A stretch of DNA of 64,000 nucleotides from Paraliobacillus ryukyuensis (GCF_003315295.1 NZ_QNRI01000008.1:1-64000); one strand, 5' to 3'. Counted from the stretch's first letter, positions 1-9,495 are shown. Program-made: numbers and translations. Notes: generated by a model from the sequence alone, not told the origin.

Positions 1-205
1 TTGTACATATATAAATATTAAGTTTGAAGCAAAACAGAGTAGATAGATAGCAAACGCCTCAAAAACGTCGATAAATCTAAATAAAGAATATTTCAATAGT
101 ATCACCTTTTAATAAATACCAATTACGTAGCTGTAAAAACAATAAGTTATTAATCATAATTAAAGTAATGCGGTACTTTATAAGATTTAAAAGTCGATAA
201 AAATC

Positions 206-236
206 GGGCCCTGTAGGAAAGTACCTATCAGGGCCC
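206..236 (-). terminator. Probable rho-independent terminator of the small secreted-protein gene
   Basis: GGGCCC arms with an extended, slightly bulged stem (GGGCCCTGTAGG against CCTATCAGGGCCC) lie about 90 bases past the stop of the minus-strand gene. Read on the minus strand the hairpin is followed by GATTTTTATC, a short U tract. The plus-strand side has only ATTT. The rest of 1-325 shows no convincing gene. Confidence 0.45.
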
Positions 237-325
237 ATTTCCTATCGTTCATTAATAATTAAATTTCATAGATATTTCATTAAGTTTTGTTGAGCAGATA
301 TTTAAAGAATTCAAACTGGGAAAGA

Positions 326-655
326 TTATTTACGTGCTCCACGGTCCCAACTAAATTTCGTAGTATACTTGTCTCCCCATCTTATATCGTCCCAAACAGA
401 ACCTGTCACTTTGCTACTATAGGCTGTTCTACTTAGTAAAGTTCTACCATTTCGTGTATATTTAAACATTGTCCATTTATATGGTGAACTACTGTAATTC
501 CAGGCGGCCCCATTATATTTAACTTGAAAAACCTCTACAGAAGAAGCTCCACTAGAAGAATTTCCGAAAGATGCCGCATATGCTGTATTTGCACCTAATC
601 CAATTGTGGCAATTACCAACATCGAGCAAATAAACTGTCTCGTTTTCTTTTTCAT
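326..655 (-). CDS. Small secreted protein of unknown function
   Basis: The 109-aa product begins MKKKTRQFICSM and has a classical Sec signal peptide: three lysines, a hydrophobic core of about 15 residues, then NTAYA/A as a probable signal peptidase I site near residue 26. The mature part is about 83 residues, rich in Ser, Tyr, Trp and Lys/Arg, without cysteines and with a basic C-terminus (WDRGARK). The start at 655 is chosen because AAGGAGGG sits just upstream (662-669); an in-frame start 13 codons further out has no such site. A 7-bp inverted repeat at 695-712 (TATTGTA/TACAATA) lies in the promoter region. Size, export and charge would suit a small secreted peptide or bacteriocin-like protein, but I recognise no family and no immunity gene is adjacent. 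Confidence 0.65.
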   Translation of the reverse strand: MKKKTRQFICSMLVIATIGLGANTAYAASFGNSSSGASSVEVFQVKYNGAAWNYSSSPYKWTMFKYTRNGRTLLSRTAYSSKVTGSVWDDIRWGDKYTTKFSWDRGARK

Positions 656-1149
656 AGTGTATCCCTCCTTTCTATTAATATTTAAAAATACCAATATTGT
701 AAATATACAATACTAGTATAACTTAACATATTTTTCATTAAAGTACAATAAATTGGAAAAATATAATAGAAAAATATAATGTTATAACGGAAATGGTTCA
801 CGGATACAGTAAGATTAAAATTTCTTTTACCCTTTTCAGACGTTTTCCAAGGGAAGCCATTGATAATCAAGCATCTGATTGTAAACGCATCTGTATATCT
901 CTATCGATACTATTCATATTAAGTATCCTCCATATAATAATTGTATTTTGTTTATAACTAATTAAAATTCTATGAAATATCACAGAATAAATCGTGTTTA
1001 ATGTGTGATAATGACATTTCTTAATTACTATTTATTTTAACTAATCATAATGTAATAGAAGTATATTCCCAACTAAATCATCATATTACATTTTTAGTAT
1101 GCCATAAACAATTAGTGGTATTAGCAATATACAAATATAGCGTTACAGT
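656..1149. other. Non-coding AT-rich stretch
   Basis: About 500 bases upstream of the secreted-protein gene. Short open frames here have no ribosome binding site and no recognisable product. I see only the inverted repeat at 695-712. Confidence 0.5.
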
Positions 1150-1181
1150 AGAGACATTGGGTAAAATCAATGTCTCTTTCT
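1150..1181. terminator. Orphan hairpin, terminator-like
   Basis: AGAGACATTG and CAATGTCTCT form a perfect 10-bp stem with an 8-base loop, followed on the plus strand by TTCTAT. No gene ends nearby, so this may be a relic of a lost gene or the end of a small unrecognised transcript. Confidence 0.35.
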
Positions 1182-1340
1182 ATGAAGAGCGATTTCTTTA
1201 AACACTGATATGTTAAGATAGTGTTGAAGGCGAAGTCCACTGTTCTTCATTCAATTGTCTACAGATAGCACTCTACACATGTGGAGTGCATCGTAGAGTT
1301 AGTTCGCAAATTGTCTAATTAAAATATAAACTTCCGATCC

Positions 1341-1585
1341 AAAATAAACATTCCGATTAAGACCCCGAGATTTCGTGAAAACAAACATTTCCGATTTTAG
1401 GGTCTTTTTCATGCTCATCCCTTGTCTTTTCTCGGTTATCTCGTGTTTCCATTGCGCAACATTCTCGGAGAACTTTATTTTAAAACAGAAAAAAAGGTGA
1501 AAAAACAGACGGAAAGAGGGGAGAAATGGAGTTTTTCGAATCAAAAATCTTTCAAAATGGGGGTTCAGTCGGAAAACTTTATTTT
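1341..1585. repeat. Four-copy inverted cluster of a TCGGAAA-N2-TTTATTTT motif
   Basis: Four related copies of a roughly 17-base motif occur within 250 bases. Two are on the minus strand (1341-1356 and 1377-1394) and two on the plus strand (1465-1481 and 1569-1585), giving an imperfect large inverted arrangement. Extra TTCCGAT and GACGGAAAG fragments lie between. Open frames through the region are low-complexity and have no supporting start signals, so I treat it as non-coding repeat DNA. Confidence 0.5.
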
Positions 1586-1804
1586 AACTCGAACGGTGGA
1601 AGTCAAGATGCAGTCCTTATAAATTGTGTCCAATTTAAATTTAGTGTTGATATTCCACTAAGGTATTGTGCTAAAGAGTGGAGGATTGAAGGAAAAATCT
1701 CTATAATTAGGAAAATCTTGAATAAGAAATCCTTGTGATAGGATTGTTTAGCAAGAAAAAGATTTTGTGTTAACTTTAAAGGTACTAAAAATGGATAGCG
1801 ATTC

Positions 1805-1846
1805 AAAAAAAGTATGACACCTGAACATTGGTATCATACTTTTTTA
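1805..1846 (-). terminator. Bidirectional terminator overlapping the LysR stop codon
   Basis: The arms AAAAAAGTATGACACC (1805-1820) and GGTATCATACTTTTTT (1830-1845) pair with one mismatch or bulge and are A/T-flanked on both sides. The TGA stop of the minus-strand LysR gene lies inside the stem. Confidence 0.75.
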
Positions 1847-2745
1847 ATTTCATTGGAGTCATTAAAAGTTCTTCGAGTTAACTCTAAAAAAGACTGTAAA
1901 GGAATTGTCATTAGTTTATCTTTATGCCAAGCAATTTGCGTGTAAAAAGGAGGAATAGAGTGGTTCCAATTAAGTTCTTTCAATCGGCCATTCTTTATAT
2001 CTCGATCTACTACCATGGCTGGTAACATTGCTATTCCAAGTTCAGCAATGACACATTGTTTGATTGCCTCTATACTAACAAATTCAAATTTATTACTTGG
2101 AGAAATATTAGCTTCTCTGAAAGAATCCTCTAAAATTGAACGATACGAGCACCCTTTCTCGGTAAGTAGAAGTGTCTCATGCTCCAAATTTTTTATTGTT
2201 ACGTTTGATTTTTTTGCTAAACGGTGAGAAGGAGAAGCCACTAGTCTCAATTCATCCTGAATAAGTTCTTCTGTTATTAATGAATCTTTCGGTTTAGGTA
2301 TATCCATTATAAAAGCTAGATCAAGATTACCATTCAGTAACTCCTCTTTCGCTATCTCATCAGAATGAGCAGGTTTAAAAATCAGTTTTACATTAGGAAA
2401 CTGATTTTTAAACTCTTTTAGAATAGGAGGAAGACGATAAGTACATTGACTTTCTTGTGCACCAATAACAAGGGTACCTGAAGGTTCTCTAAATCCGCTA
2501 GTAACTAATCGCGCTTCCTCTGAAAGAGATACCATTTTATTTGCATATTTTTTAAATAACTTTCCAGTTTCTGTTAAATATAATTTGTTCCCTAATCGCT
2601 CAAATAACTGTGTGTCAAGTTCCGATTCAAGAGATTTAATCTGTGCCGTTACACTGGATTGAGCATAATCTAGAATTTTAGCTGTTTGTGTAAAGTTCAA
2701 ATTTTCCGCTGCGATTTTAAACGTAGTTAATTGTTTTATATCCAA
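1834..2745 (-). CDS. LysR-family transcriptional regulator
   Basis: A 303-aa LysR regulator, normal length for the family. Residues 1-60 form the winged helix-turn-helix (LTTFKIAAENLNFTQTAK, then SSVTAQIKSLESELDTQLFER); about 88-295 is the periplasmic-binding-protein-like effector domain. I start at the TTG at 2745 because AAGGGA lies about 10 bases upstream and the protein then begins at the family position (xDIKQLTTF); the longer frame adds 43 unrelated residues. It is divergent from a flavodoxin-like reductase, with 127 bases between them, the usual layout for LysR control of the neighbour. The likely targets (2873-4467) are degraded, so its present role is uncertain. The effector is unknown. 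Confidence 0.88.
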   Translation of the reverse strand: MDIKQLTTFKIAAENLNFTQTAKILDYAQSSVTAQIKSLESELDTQLFERLGNKLYLTETGKLFKKYANKMVSLSEEARLVTSGFREPSGTLVIGAQESQCTYRLPPILKEFKNQFPNVKLIFKPAHSDEIAKEELLNGNLDLAFIMDIPKPKDSLITEELIQDELRLVASPSHRLAKKSNVTIKNLEHETLLLTEKGCSYRSILEDSFREANISPSNKFEFVSIEAIKQCVIAELGIAMLPAMVVDRDIKNGRLKELNWNHSIPPFYTQIAWHKDKLMTIPLQSFLELTRRTFNDSNEIKKV

Positions 2746-2872
2746 TCTTTTTCCCTTCCATAATCGGAATTTTTGATTGATGTAATCAAAATAATCATCT
2801 TTATTGATTGATAAATTCATTATAAGATTAATGAAGTAAAACATCAAATTATTACAAAGGAGACTTATCGTC

Positions 2873-3337
2873 ATGACTATTGGAGTTATTTATGGGGGAA
2901 CACGAGTAAACGGGAATACAGAAGTTCTGACAGAACGGGTTATTCATGAGTTACCAGTCGAGAGGATATATTTGTCTGAATTTGAAATTAAACCGATTGA
3001 AGATCAGCGACATGTTTTAGGAGGTTTTCAGAATGTAAACGATGATTATAACACAATTATTGATCGTTGGTCACAAACATTGAAGGATATCAGATATGCA
3101 AATTTTAAGGATGTAATGTCTTCTAAAAGTGCTTATATCATTGCAGTTGGAGGTGATGAACCATTTTTGAAGGGAATTCCTTTGATTCAACAATTTCAGT
3201 ATATCTTTGATTTTATAGGAATAACCTTTGTGGATTATGTGGTTGGTACGGGAAATAAACCGAATGAGATTCTTCAAGATGATCGAGCATTAGCGAGTGC
3301 CTGTCAAATGCAAAAAACGTTAAAAACACATATCTAA
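2873..3337 (+). CDS. NADPH-dependent FMN reductase-like flavodoxin protein with an apparent internal deletion
   Basis: The 154-aa product starts like a flavodoxin-fold NAD(P)H:FMN reductase (IGVIYGGTRVNGNTE, phosphate-binding loop at residues 3-17) and ends with the conserved VGGDEPFLKGIPLIQQFQYI and GTGNKPNEILQDD segments. Between NDDYNTII and DRWSQTLKD (about residues 58-67) roughly 25-30 residues expected in this family are missing, including the central strand and TPIYWY-type loop that contacts the flavin. The frame is kept, so it still reads through. RBS AAGGAG precedes the ATG. It is divergent from the LysR gene and upstream of a broken MFS gene. I infer that it is probably non-functional as a flavin reductase; the family assignment itself is firmer. 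Confidence 0.7.
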   Translation: MTIGVIYGGTRVNGNTEVLTERVIHELPVERIYLSEFEIKPIEDQRHVLGGFQNVNDDYNTIIDRWSQTLKDIRYANFKDVMSSKSAYIIAVGGDEPFLKGIPLIQQFQYIFDFIGITFVDYVVGTGNKPNEILQDDRALASACQMQKTLKTHI

Positions 3338-3351
3338 CCTAAAGATAGAGG

Positions 3352-4467
3352 GTGAAAATAATGATTTTAGACAGCAGTTGGGGTTATGCTGACTTTAAAT
3401 ATTATTGCTGGTTTTATAATCTCACCACTTATCGGAACATTGACAGATCGGTTAAATCGGAAAACGATTATCATTTGGACCTATTTAATTCAGGCTCTAT
3501 TAATTTTAGGAGTTGCAGGTTTATTTATTTTTGACGAATTTAAAATTGGATATCTTTATCTTTTTTCGATTGTCAATGGAATGGGGTGGTCGACCTATCT
3601 GTCGACATCTAGGAGCCTTTTACAAGAACTTCTATCCGAAAAAGATATAATTAATGGGAATTCCTTAATAGAAATAAGTTTACAAGGTGGTATGTTTACT
3701 GCAGGTGGAATTTCGGGTATCTGCTACCAAATTGCAGGGTTTGAATTTATTCTAATAGCCAATTCTATTGCATTTATTCTTAGTTGTTTGTTAATATCTC
3801 GACTTAGACATAATTCTGTTATTAAAAATCATAGTAATGAGTCATACCTTGCTAGTTTCAATAATGGAATTAACTATTTATTAAAGAGACCGTATGTTTT
3901 TTCCATTGGTATTGTTGCAATTATTCCGTTGGTTGCTACAATGCTGTATAATGTTGTACTTCCTGAATATGTGAATGAGAGTGTAAATGGTAGTTCTATT
4001 GATTTTGGACTATCCGATATGTTTTATGGGAGCGGGAGGTTATCTGGTATTCTTGCAGCTCCTTTTGCTAAGAAATTTTCAAGGAATAGAAGTGTCGCTA
4101 TCTTATTTCTTGTATCAATCAGTTTCTTGTTTGTATTGTCACTAAATACATACATCATTTTTTTATTTTTAGGAAGTCTTATTTTTGGTTTATGTAATTC
4201 ATCATTACGAATATTAATGAACACTACAATCATGGAGACGGTACCTAAGTCATACATGGTAGAGCGATGTCGGTTTGGATGGCGATATCTTTAATGTTAC
4301 AAGCAATTATTTCTCCAAGGTTAGGATTTTTGGTCGATAGATTCTCTCCTGGTTTGGGCTTTCTAATTCTGATTGGAATAATGCTAGGAGGGCTTATTAT
4401 ATATCTCATAGTAATATACATGAGGTCAAATAGAATAAAAAAGAAAATAAAGAAAATTAACACATGA
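3352..4467 (+). pseudogene. MFS efflux permease, N-terminally truncated and frameshifted
   Basis: From 3386 the frame encodes MFS helices including the loop 2-3 signature GTLTDRLNRK, so the first membrane helix (about 40 residues) is missing; a short remnant at 3352-3385 lies in another frame. The main frame runs to 4294, but homologous sequence leaves it near 4258-4262. There YMVERCRFGW replaces the expected YMGRAMSVWMAI, which continues in a second frame to 4467. Restoring one G in ATGGTAGAG (to ATGGGTAGAG) repairs the reading frame, so this is a single-base deletion. The family resembles drug/macrolide exporters. It follows the damaged reductase by 14 bases, so the pair was probably one LysR-controlled operon. 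Confidence 0.8.
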
Positions 4468-4490
4468 TAAAGAATATTAAATAACAATTA

Positions 4491-4549
4491 TTGACAAGCT
4501 AATGGAATAAGGCTAAAATATGATTGAACTCATAAATGAGTATACTCAT
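4491..4549 (+). promoter_or_regulatory. Promoter with overlapping palindromic operator, likely TetR-controlled
   Basis: TTGACA (4491-4496), a 17-base spacer and TAAAAT (4514-4519) form a good sigma-A promoter. Just downstream lie three half sites: ACTCAT-AA-ATGAGT (4528-4541) and the perfect palindrome ATGAGTATACTCAT (4536-4549). A near copy, ATGAGTTTACTGAT, precedes the tetR-type gene at 5518-5531, which makes that regulator the obvious candidate. Confidence 0.7.
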
Positions 4550-4683
4550 ATTTAATAGAATATTAATATTTATTATATAGAAGGAATTAAAACCAAATGC
4601 TTCTAAATATTAATAGCTTGTGATATGGGCTGTGTGGCTATGGTTTATTATGTTGTAATTATTCAAAAGATTGGAGTGAGAAG

Positions 4684-5436
4684 ATGAGCGACTTATTAAG
4701 AGATAAACCCAATAAAATGAATGACATTGAACAACAGGATCATAGAAGAATTGCATTCTTAGGAAGTGTGTTAACTATTCTTATGATTTGGAATGGAGTA
4801 TGTGACTATATTTATGGTTACTCACCTAATTTAAGTGGATTTGATTACTTTACTTCTAAGGTTATAGATGTTGTCTCTACAGCTAATGGTCGTCCGCATT
4901 GGTTGATTATGCTTGGGCAAACGGCAGGGTGGCTATACCCTGCATATGCTTTAACTTATTATTTATGGTGGAGAGGTATGCGCAAATCTGGGTTTTGGCT
5001 TGGATATATACCCAATATATTGTTAGCATATGCTATTTTGATGATTGGTGGGGTTCAACATGCAGGCTGGGCTTTTCTGTCTGTTTTGGAACAAGCAAAG
5101 GCAGTGGTTGGAAGTACTGATTCAGAGTTCTATTCATTGGCAAATCGCTATATTTTAGAGCATTTTGCTATGGGGGATATTACAGCTGTACTTGCACTAT
5201 ATATTGGATCAATATGGCATGCAATAGCTATTTTAAGTGGCAGAACAATATTTCCACGTTGGTTTTTAGTAGTATCTCCATTGGGTGTATTAATAATTAC
5301 TTTTGTAATAGGGTTACTTCTTCCAGCACCTCTAGCAGGATTTGTACTTGCACTATTTGGAACATGGTTCATGTTGATTCCTAATATCTCAAGTACAATA
5401 TGGTTATTAAATAGAAAAAATTATAGAACTTACTAA
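4684..5436 (+). CDS. Uncharacterised multi-pass membrane protein, probable TetR target
   Basis: A 250-aa integral membrane protein with a polar N-terminus of about 20 residues and roughly six to seven hydrophobic segments. Conserved-looking features are the aromatic-rich TAGWLYPAYALTYYLWWRG region and the IGGVQHAGWAFLS segment with a buried His. I cannot assign a function. RBS TTGGAGTG precedes the ATG; the leader from the mapped promoter is about 150 bases. The gene lies directly upstream of a TetR-type gene and both carry related operators, a layout typical of repressor-controlled membrane proteins involved in export or stress, but that role is inference only. Confidence 0.75.
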   Translation: MSDLLRDKPNKMNDIEQQDHRRIAFLGSVLTILMIWNGVCDYIYGYSPNLSGFDYFTSKVIDVVSTANGRPHWLIMLGQTAGWLYPAYALTYYLWWRGMRKSGFWLGYIPNILLAYAILMIGGVQHAGWAFLSVLEQAKAVVGSTDSEFYSLANRYILEHFAMGDITAVLALYIGSIWHAIAILSGRTIFPRWFLVVSPLGVLIITFVIGLLLPAPLAGFVLALFGTWFMLIPNISSTIWLLNRKNYRTY

Positions 5437-5517
5437 CAAAACCAATGTTTAATAACTTTGTTTATTTTTTATTTGTAGATTTAAATGGAAAATTATATGA
5501 TATTAGTGTTATTATAA

Positions 5518-5531
5518 ATGAGTTTACTGAT
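5518..5531 (+). promoter_or_regulatory. Second copy of the TetR-type operator (autoregulation)
   Basis: ATGAGTTTACTGAT matches the upstream palindrome ATGAGTATACTCAT at 12 of 14 positions and lies 15 bases before the regulator's start codon, overlapping the approach to its RBS (AGGAGG at 5537-5542). Confidence 0.55.
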
Positions 5532-5546
5532 AATTAGGAGGTAAAA

Positions 5547-6170
5547 ATGGCAGGGTTAAGAGAAACAAAAAAGAAAAATACTAGAAAAGCTATATTAGAA
5601 TATGCCGAGAAAATATTTAAAGAAAAGGGATATAGTAAAGTAAAAACTTCTGAAATAGCCAAAGGAGCAAATATTGCAGAAGGTACTCTATTCAACTATT
5701 TTAGTACAAAAGGGGAATTGTTTGTTCAAGCTGTTTTTGTAGATTTTAATTTACAAACGTATCAAATAAGGTTACCCCAACAAATAGATGAAAATATATT
5801 AATTAGTGAAATGGTTAGTATCATTGATTTTTATATAAAAAAAATGGCGAGTGTAGATAAAAAATTAGTAAGAGAGTATTTTTCAATTGTTTTTAGTACT
5901 GAGAGCTCAGAGGCTTTAGTAGCTAGAAAAAGTATTTTTCATATGGATGAAATGATAATTCAAGATTCAAAACAATTATTATCTCAACTAAAAAATGAAT
6001 ATGAGATAATAAAGGAATTTGATGTGGATTTAGCCGTTGAAATAATATATGGATGTGTTATAAAACAGTTTATGAACTACATATATAGTGATAATTGGGA
6101 ATACTTTGAGCTTATAGAAGAGATGAAAAAAGAAATTCAATTTGTTATGCATGGAAATATGTTGTTATAG
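5547..6170 (+). CDS. TetR/AcrR-family transcriptional repressor
   Basis: A 207-aa TetR-type regulator. Residues 9-55 hold the DNA-binding domain (TRKAILEYAEKIFKEKGY, TSEIAKGANIAEGTLFNYF); the rest is the variable helical ligand/dimer domain. RBS AGGAGG precedes the ATG. It sits 110 bases downstream of an unknown membrane protein and shares a palindromic operator with that gene, so it probably represses both. The ligand is unknown. Confidence 0.88.
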   Translation: MAGLRETKKKNTRKAILEYAEKIFKEKGYSKVKTSEIAKGANIAEGTLFNYFSTKGELFVQAVFVDFNLQTYQIRLPQQIDENILISEMVSIIDFYIKKMASVDKKLVREYFSIVFSTESSEALVARKSIFHMDEMIIQDSKQLLSQLKNEYEIIKEFDVDLAVEIIYGCVIKQFMNYIYSDNWEYFELIEEMKKEIQFVMHGNMLL

Positions 6171-6204
6171 TGATTATAATTATAAAACTAAAAAATGCTG
6201 TAAT

Positions 6205-7165
6205 GGTATGTCAACACTATATCGAACAGATTTTTAAGACTACTTAACTTGTATCCAGCTGGTGTTAAATAATCTAGTGATCTGTGAATGCGAATATGAT
6301 TGAATCAGTCAACATAATCAAAAAGCTCAAGGTGGGGTTGGTCTGTAATTTGATGGCTTTGAATATGGCTTCTGCCACGGCATTGTCATAAGGTGTTCCT
6401 TTTTCGCTTAATGAGTAACCTATGCCAAACATTTCTAATGCCTGATTGATCAGCAGTATCTTAAACTCACTACCTCTATCGGTGGGAAACAACTCAAATT
6501 GATGAAGATTGTACGGAACGGATGCAAAGGCACGTTGCTCTAAAGCAGCATTTTATGATGTCCTGCACTGTGTCCAATAATTTCCCGATTATATAACTCT
6601 ACTAACCTGCAAATATCATACCATTTATCCCCTATTCTTACATAGGTTAAGTCACTTACTACTATCTTTAGTTCTTGATCCTGGTCAAACGCTGATTGAG
6701 GGTATTTGGGACTAAATTGTGGGATCGTATATTTTGAAACAAGTCCTTGTTCTGTCATTATTCAGTCAATGCGATGCCGGGAGACGATCCAGCCTTTCTT
6801 TTAGTTCTATTTTAATCTTTCGTTAACCATAGGTAGGGTGACTTTGTTTAAAAATATCAATAATCAGATCGGTTAATGCTTCCTCTTGGTCATCACAAAT
6901 CTTTTGAACTCCATCAATGCTGCGCTTGTTTTTTTTCTTTAAATGAATCCGACTGTGGAGACTGCTAGTCCATCAGGCTAAAGCAGAGGTAGTTCACTCC
7001 TATTATCGGACAATAACTTTGCGACCTTTCCCACTTTTATATAGAGCAACCAATTGCTTTTTGAATTCTGTGGTAAACGTTTTTCTTTTTTGGAGATAGT
7101 AGATTTTCCTCTTTTTTTATTATCATTCTACTTACCCTCATTTTTATTGTCCAACTAAGTGTAAC
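6205..7165 (-). mobile_element. Degenerate IS3-family insertion sequence remnant
   Basis: Minus-strand fragments of an IS3-type transposase lie in several frames. OrfB pieces are VVSDLTYVRIGDKWYDICR (first catalytic Asp, within 6540-6758), FPTDRGSEFK (second Asp) and SEKGTPYDNAVAEAIFK (catalytic Glu, within 6274-6492), then HRSLDYLTPAGYKL near 6221-6290 as the C-terminus. An OrfA-like N-terminus (RKTFTTEFKKQLVALYKSGK) is visible near 7030-7100. At least one frameshift lies near 6535 and others upstream, so no full transposase is encoded. I could not find convincing terminal inverted repeats; the ends given are approximate. Confidence 0.8.
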
Positions 7166-7169
7166 CGAT

Positions 7170-7185
7170 TCACAATTAATTGTGA
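7170..7185. promoter_or_regulatory. Perfect 16-bp palindrome between IS remnant and fbp
   Basis: TCACAATTAATTGTGA is self-complementary over all 16 bases and lies about 190 bases upstream of the fbp coding region, directly beside the IS remnant. It could be a repressor operator for fbp or part of the insertion footprint. No regulator gene is adjacent. Confidence 0.35.
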
Positions 7186-7373
7186 TTAATGTCATGAAAT
7201 GATTTTTCAGATGAATATGGTGATTTACATTAATCTTTAGTAAAATATTAATAATTTAGATGAAAATGTGAGCTAGTATACGTCGTTTTTTTACTAGCCT
7301 AGGTTAATAGTTAATATATCATTGGAACTTATGAAAGCGAAGCAAATAAATAGATTGGCCATGGGGATTAATA

Positions 7374-9362
7374 TTGAAGCATAAACATGTTATTTTTAGT
7401 TATATTCAACTAGAGTGGGGTGCAATCATTTTGAACACAAAATTATTAGATTTGTTGGCTGAAACGTATGATAGTGAAGAAAAAGTGGCAACTGAAATTA
7501 TCAATCTAGCTGCTATTTTGAATTTACCAAAGGGGACAGAACACTTTGTTAGTGATTTACACGGAGAATACCAAGCATTTCAACATGTCTTAAGAAACGG
7601 ATCGGGAAGAGTAAAGGAAAAAATAAACGATCTATTTAAGGATGAGTTAACCGAAACAGAATTAAATGAATTTGCTTCCTTAGTGTATTATCCGAAAGAA
7701 AAGTTACGAATCATAAAGAATGAATACAGTAGTGAACACGAGCTAAACGAGTTTTATACAGAAAGCATTGCGCGAATGATTAAGTTATTATCTTATGCAT
7801 CCTCTAAGTACACCCGGTCTAAAATACGTAAAGCATTACCTGCTTCGTTTGTTTACATTATTGAAGAGCTTTTGTACAAGACAGATGAAACAAGTAATAA
7901 GGAAGAATATTATACCAAAATCGTTCAACAAGTTATTTCACTCGATCAAGCTGATAAACTAATTAGTGGACTTGCGTGTACCATTCAGCGACTAGTAATC
8001 GATCACTTACATGTTGTTGGCGATATTTATGATCGTGGACCAGAGCCGGATAAAATTATGGATACACTAATTAATTATCATTCTGTTGATATTCAGTGGG
8101 GCAATCATGACGTACTGTGGTTAGGTGCATACTCTGGATCGAAGGTTTGTCTTGCTAATATTATCCGTATTTGTGCACGATATGATAATCTAGATATCAT
8201 AGAAGATGTATATGGGATAAATCTGAGACCACTTCTTAATCTGGCAGAGCGATATTATGGGGACAACCCTGCATTTCGACCGAAACAGCATGCAGACGAA
8301 GAACTTTCAGAACATGAAGCGTTACAAATCACCAAGATCCACCAAGCTATTGCAATCATCCAATTTAAACTTGAAATTCCAATTATTAAGCGACGCCCTC
8401 AGTTTAATATGTCCGATAGACTTTTATTAGAGAAAGTGGATTATGAACGAAATGAATTGATCTTAAACGGAGAACTACACAAGCTGGAGGACCCGTGTTT
8501 TACTACAGTTGATCCGGCCAACCCGGAGCGATTATTAGCAGAAGAAGAAGAAGTGGTCAACCGATTGTTATTTTCTGTTCAGCATTCGGAAAAGTTGACC
8601 AGACATATGGATTTTCTCATAAAAAGAGGAACATTATATTTAAAATATAATGGAAATTTACTAATTCACGGTTGTATTCCTTTAGATAAAAAAGGAAACA
8701 TGGAAAGTATGGCGATTGAAAATCAGGTATACACTGGCCGTGCATTACTAGATAAATTTGAAGGCTATGTGAGAGAAGCTTTTCAAAAACCGGACATTTC
8801 AGATGATTTATCAACAGACATGGTTTGGTATTTATGGACGGGAGAATATTCTTCACTCTTTGGCAAGCGGGCAATGACTACATTTGAAAGGTATTTCATT
8901 AAAGATAAGCATACACATAAAGAGGAAAAAAATCCTTATTATTATTTGCGGGAAAATGAAGAGACCTGTCGAAATATCTTAACGGAGTTTGGCCTTGATC
9001 CTGAACAAGGTCACATAATAAACGGTCATACACCCGTAAAAGAAATCGATGGCGAAAACCCGATAAAAGGGAATGGTAAGATGGTAGTTATTGATGGTGG
9101 GTTTTCTAAGGCCTACCAATCAACCACAGGTATCGCAGGCTACACATTACTATATAATTCATATGGAATGCAACTTGTTGCACATAAACATTTCAGTTCC
9201 AAAGACGAGGTCGTTCGAGGTGGTACAGATGTTTTATCTGTAAAACGACTGGTTAATAAAGAACTACAGCGAAAAAAAGTGCTTGAAACGAATATTGGTG
9301 AGGAATTATTAGAACAAGTCTCTCTACTAAAAGGTCTGATGAAATATCGCTATATGAAATAA
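7374..9362 (+). CDS. fbp: Class III fructose-1,6-bisphosphatase
   Basis: Converts fructose 1,6-bisphosphate to fructose 6-phosphate in gluconeogenesis. The product (up to 662 aa) closely follows the Bacillus Fbp of about 670 aa along its whole length, including the metallophosphatase motifs [23 protein letters not shown] and QWGNHDVLW, the catalytic [15 protein letters not shown] block and the C-terminal NGHTPVKEI...DGGFSKAYQ region. The start is uncertain: a TTG at 7374 has only GGGGAT nearby, and a TTG at 7431 has GTGGGGTG about 8 bases upstream and gives a protein starting about where conservation starts. The gene is monocistronic, with a terminator at 9465-9495. It fits with GlpFKD in this window, since growth on glycerol needs gluconeogenesis. 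Confidence 0.95.
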   Translation: MKHKHVIFSYIQLEWGAIILNTKLLDLLAETYDSEEKVATEIINLAAILNLPKGTEHFVSDLHGEYQAFQHVLRNGSGRVKEKINDLFKDELTETELNEFASLVYYPKEKLRIIKNEYSSEHELNEFYTESIARMIKLLSYASSKYTRSKIRKALPASFVYIIEELLYKTDETSNKEEYYTKIVQQVISLDQADKLISGLACTIQRLVIDHLHVVGDIYDRGPEPDKIMDTLINYHSVDIQWGNHDVLWLGAYSGSKVCLANIIRICARYDNLDIIEDVYGINLRPLLNLAERYYGDNPAFRPKQHADEELSEHEALQITKIHQAIAIIQFKLEIPIIKRRPQFNMSDRLLLEKVDYERNELILNGELHKLEDPCFTTVDPANPERLLAEEEEVVNRLLFSVQHSEKLTRHMDFLIKRGTLYLKYNGNLLIHGCIPLDKKGNMESMAIENQVYTGRALLDKFEGYVREAFQKPDISDDLSTDMVWYLWTGEYSSLFGKRAMTTFERYFIKDKHTHKEEKNPYYYLRENEETCRNILTEFGLDPEQGHIINGHTPVKEIDGENPIKGNGKMVVIDGGFSKAYQSTTGIAGYTLLYNSYGMQLVAHKHFSSKDEVVRGGTDVLSVKRLVNKELQRKKVLETNIGEELLEQVSLLKGLMKYRYMK

Positions 9363-9464
9363 TACCATTCTAAAAATTTAATAGTTGTCATTTCCTCGTG
9401 TTTTCGTTAAAATAAACTTTTCTAATCTATTTGTTGAAAAGCATGTAACATGATATACGTATAA

Positions 9465-9495
9465 AAGGAGCAAAGATATCTTTGCTTCTTATTTT
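9465..9495 (+). terminator. Terminator after fbp
   Basis: AAGGAGCAAAGAT pairs with ATCTTTGCTTCTT through one G-U pair and is followed by ATTTTT. Confidence 0.75.

Noticed and set aside
326-655. Lactococcin 972-type bacteriocin
   Set aside because: Size and export signal fit, but the mature sequence does not show the pattern of that family and no immunity/transport genes follow.
682-870. Minus-strand open frame of 62 codons upstream of the secreted-protein gene
   Set aside because: No RBS, overlaps the promoter region and inverted repeat at 695-712, low-complexity hydrophobic peptide.
1299-1806. Several overlapping open frames of 66-81 codons on both strands
   Set aside because: They run through the repeated TCGGAAA/TTTATTTT cluster, lack start signals, and encode no recognisable protein.
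6205-7165. Intact IS element
   Set aside because: The transposase is split into several frames and terminal inverted repeats were not found, so it is called a remnant.
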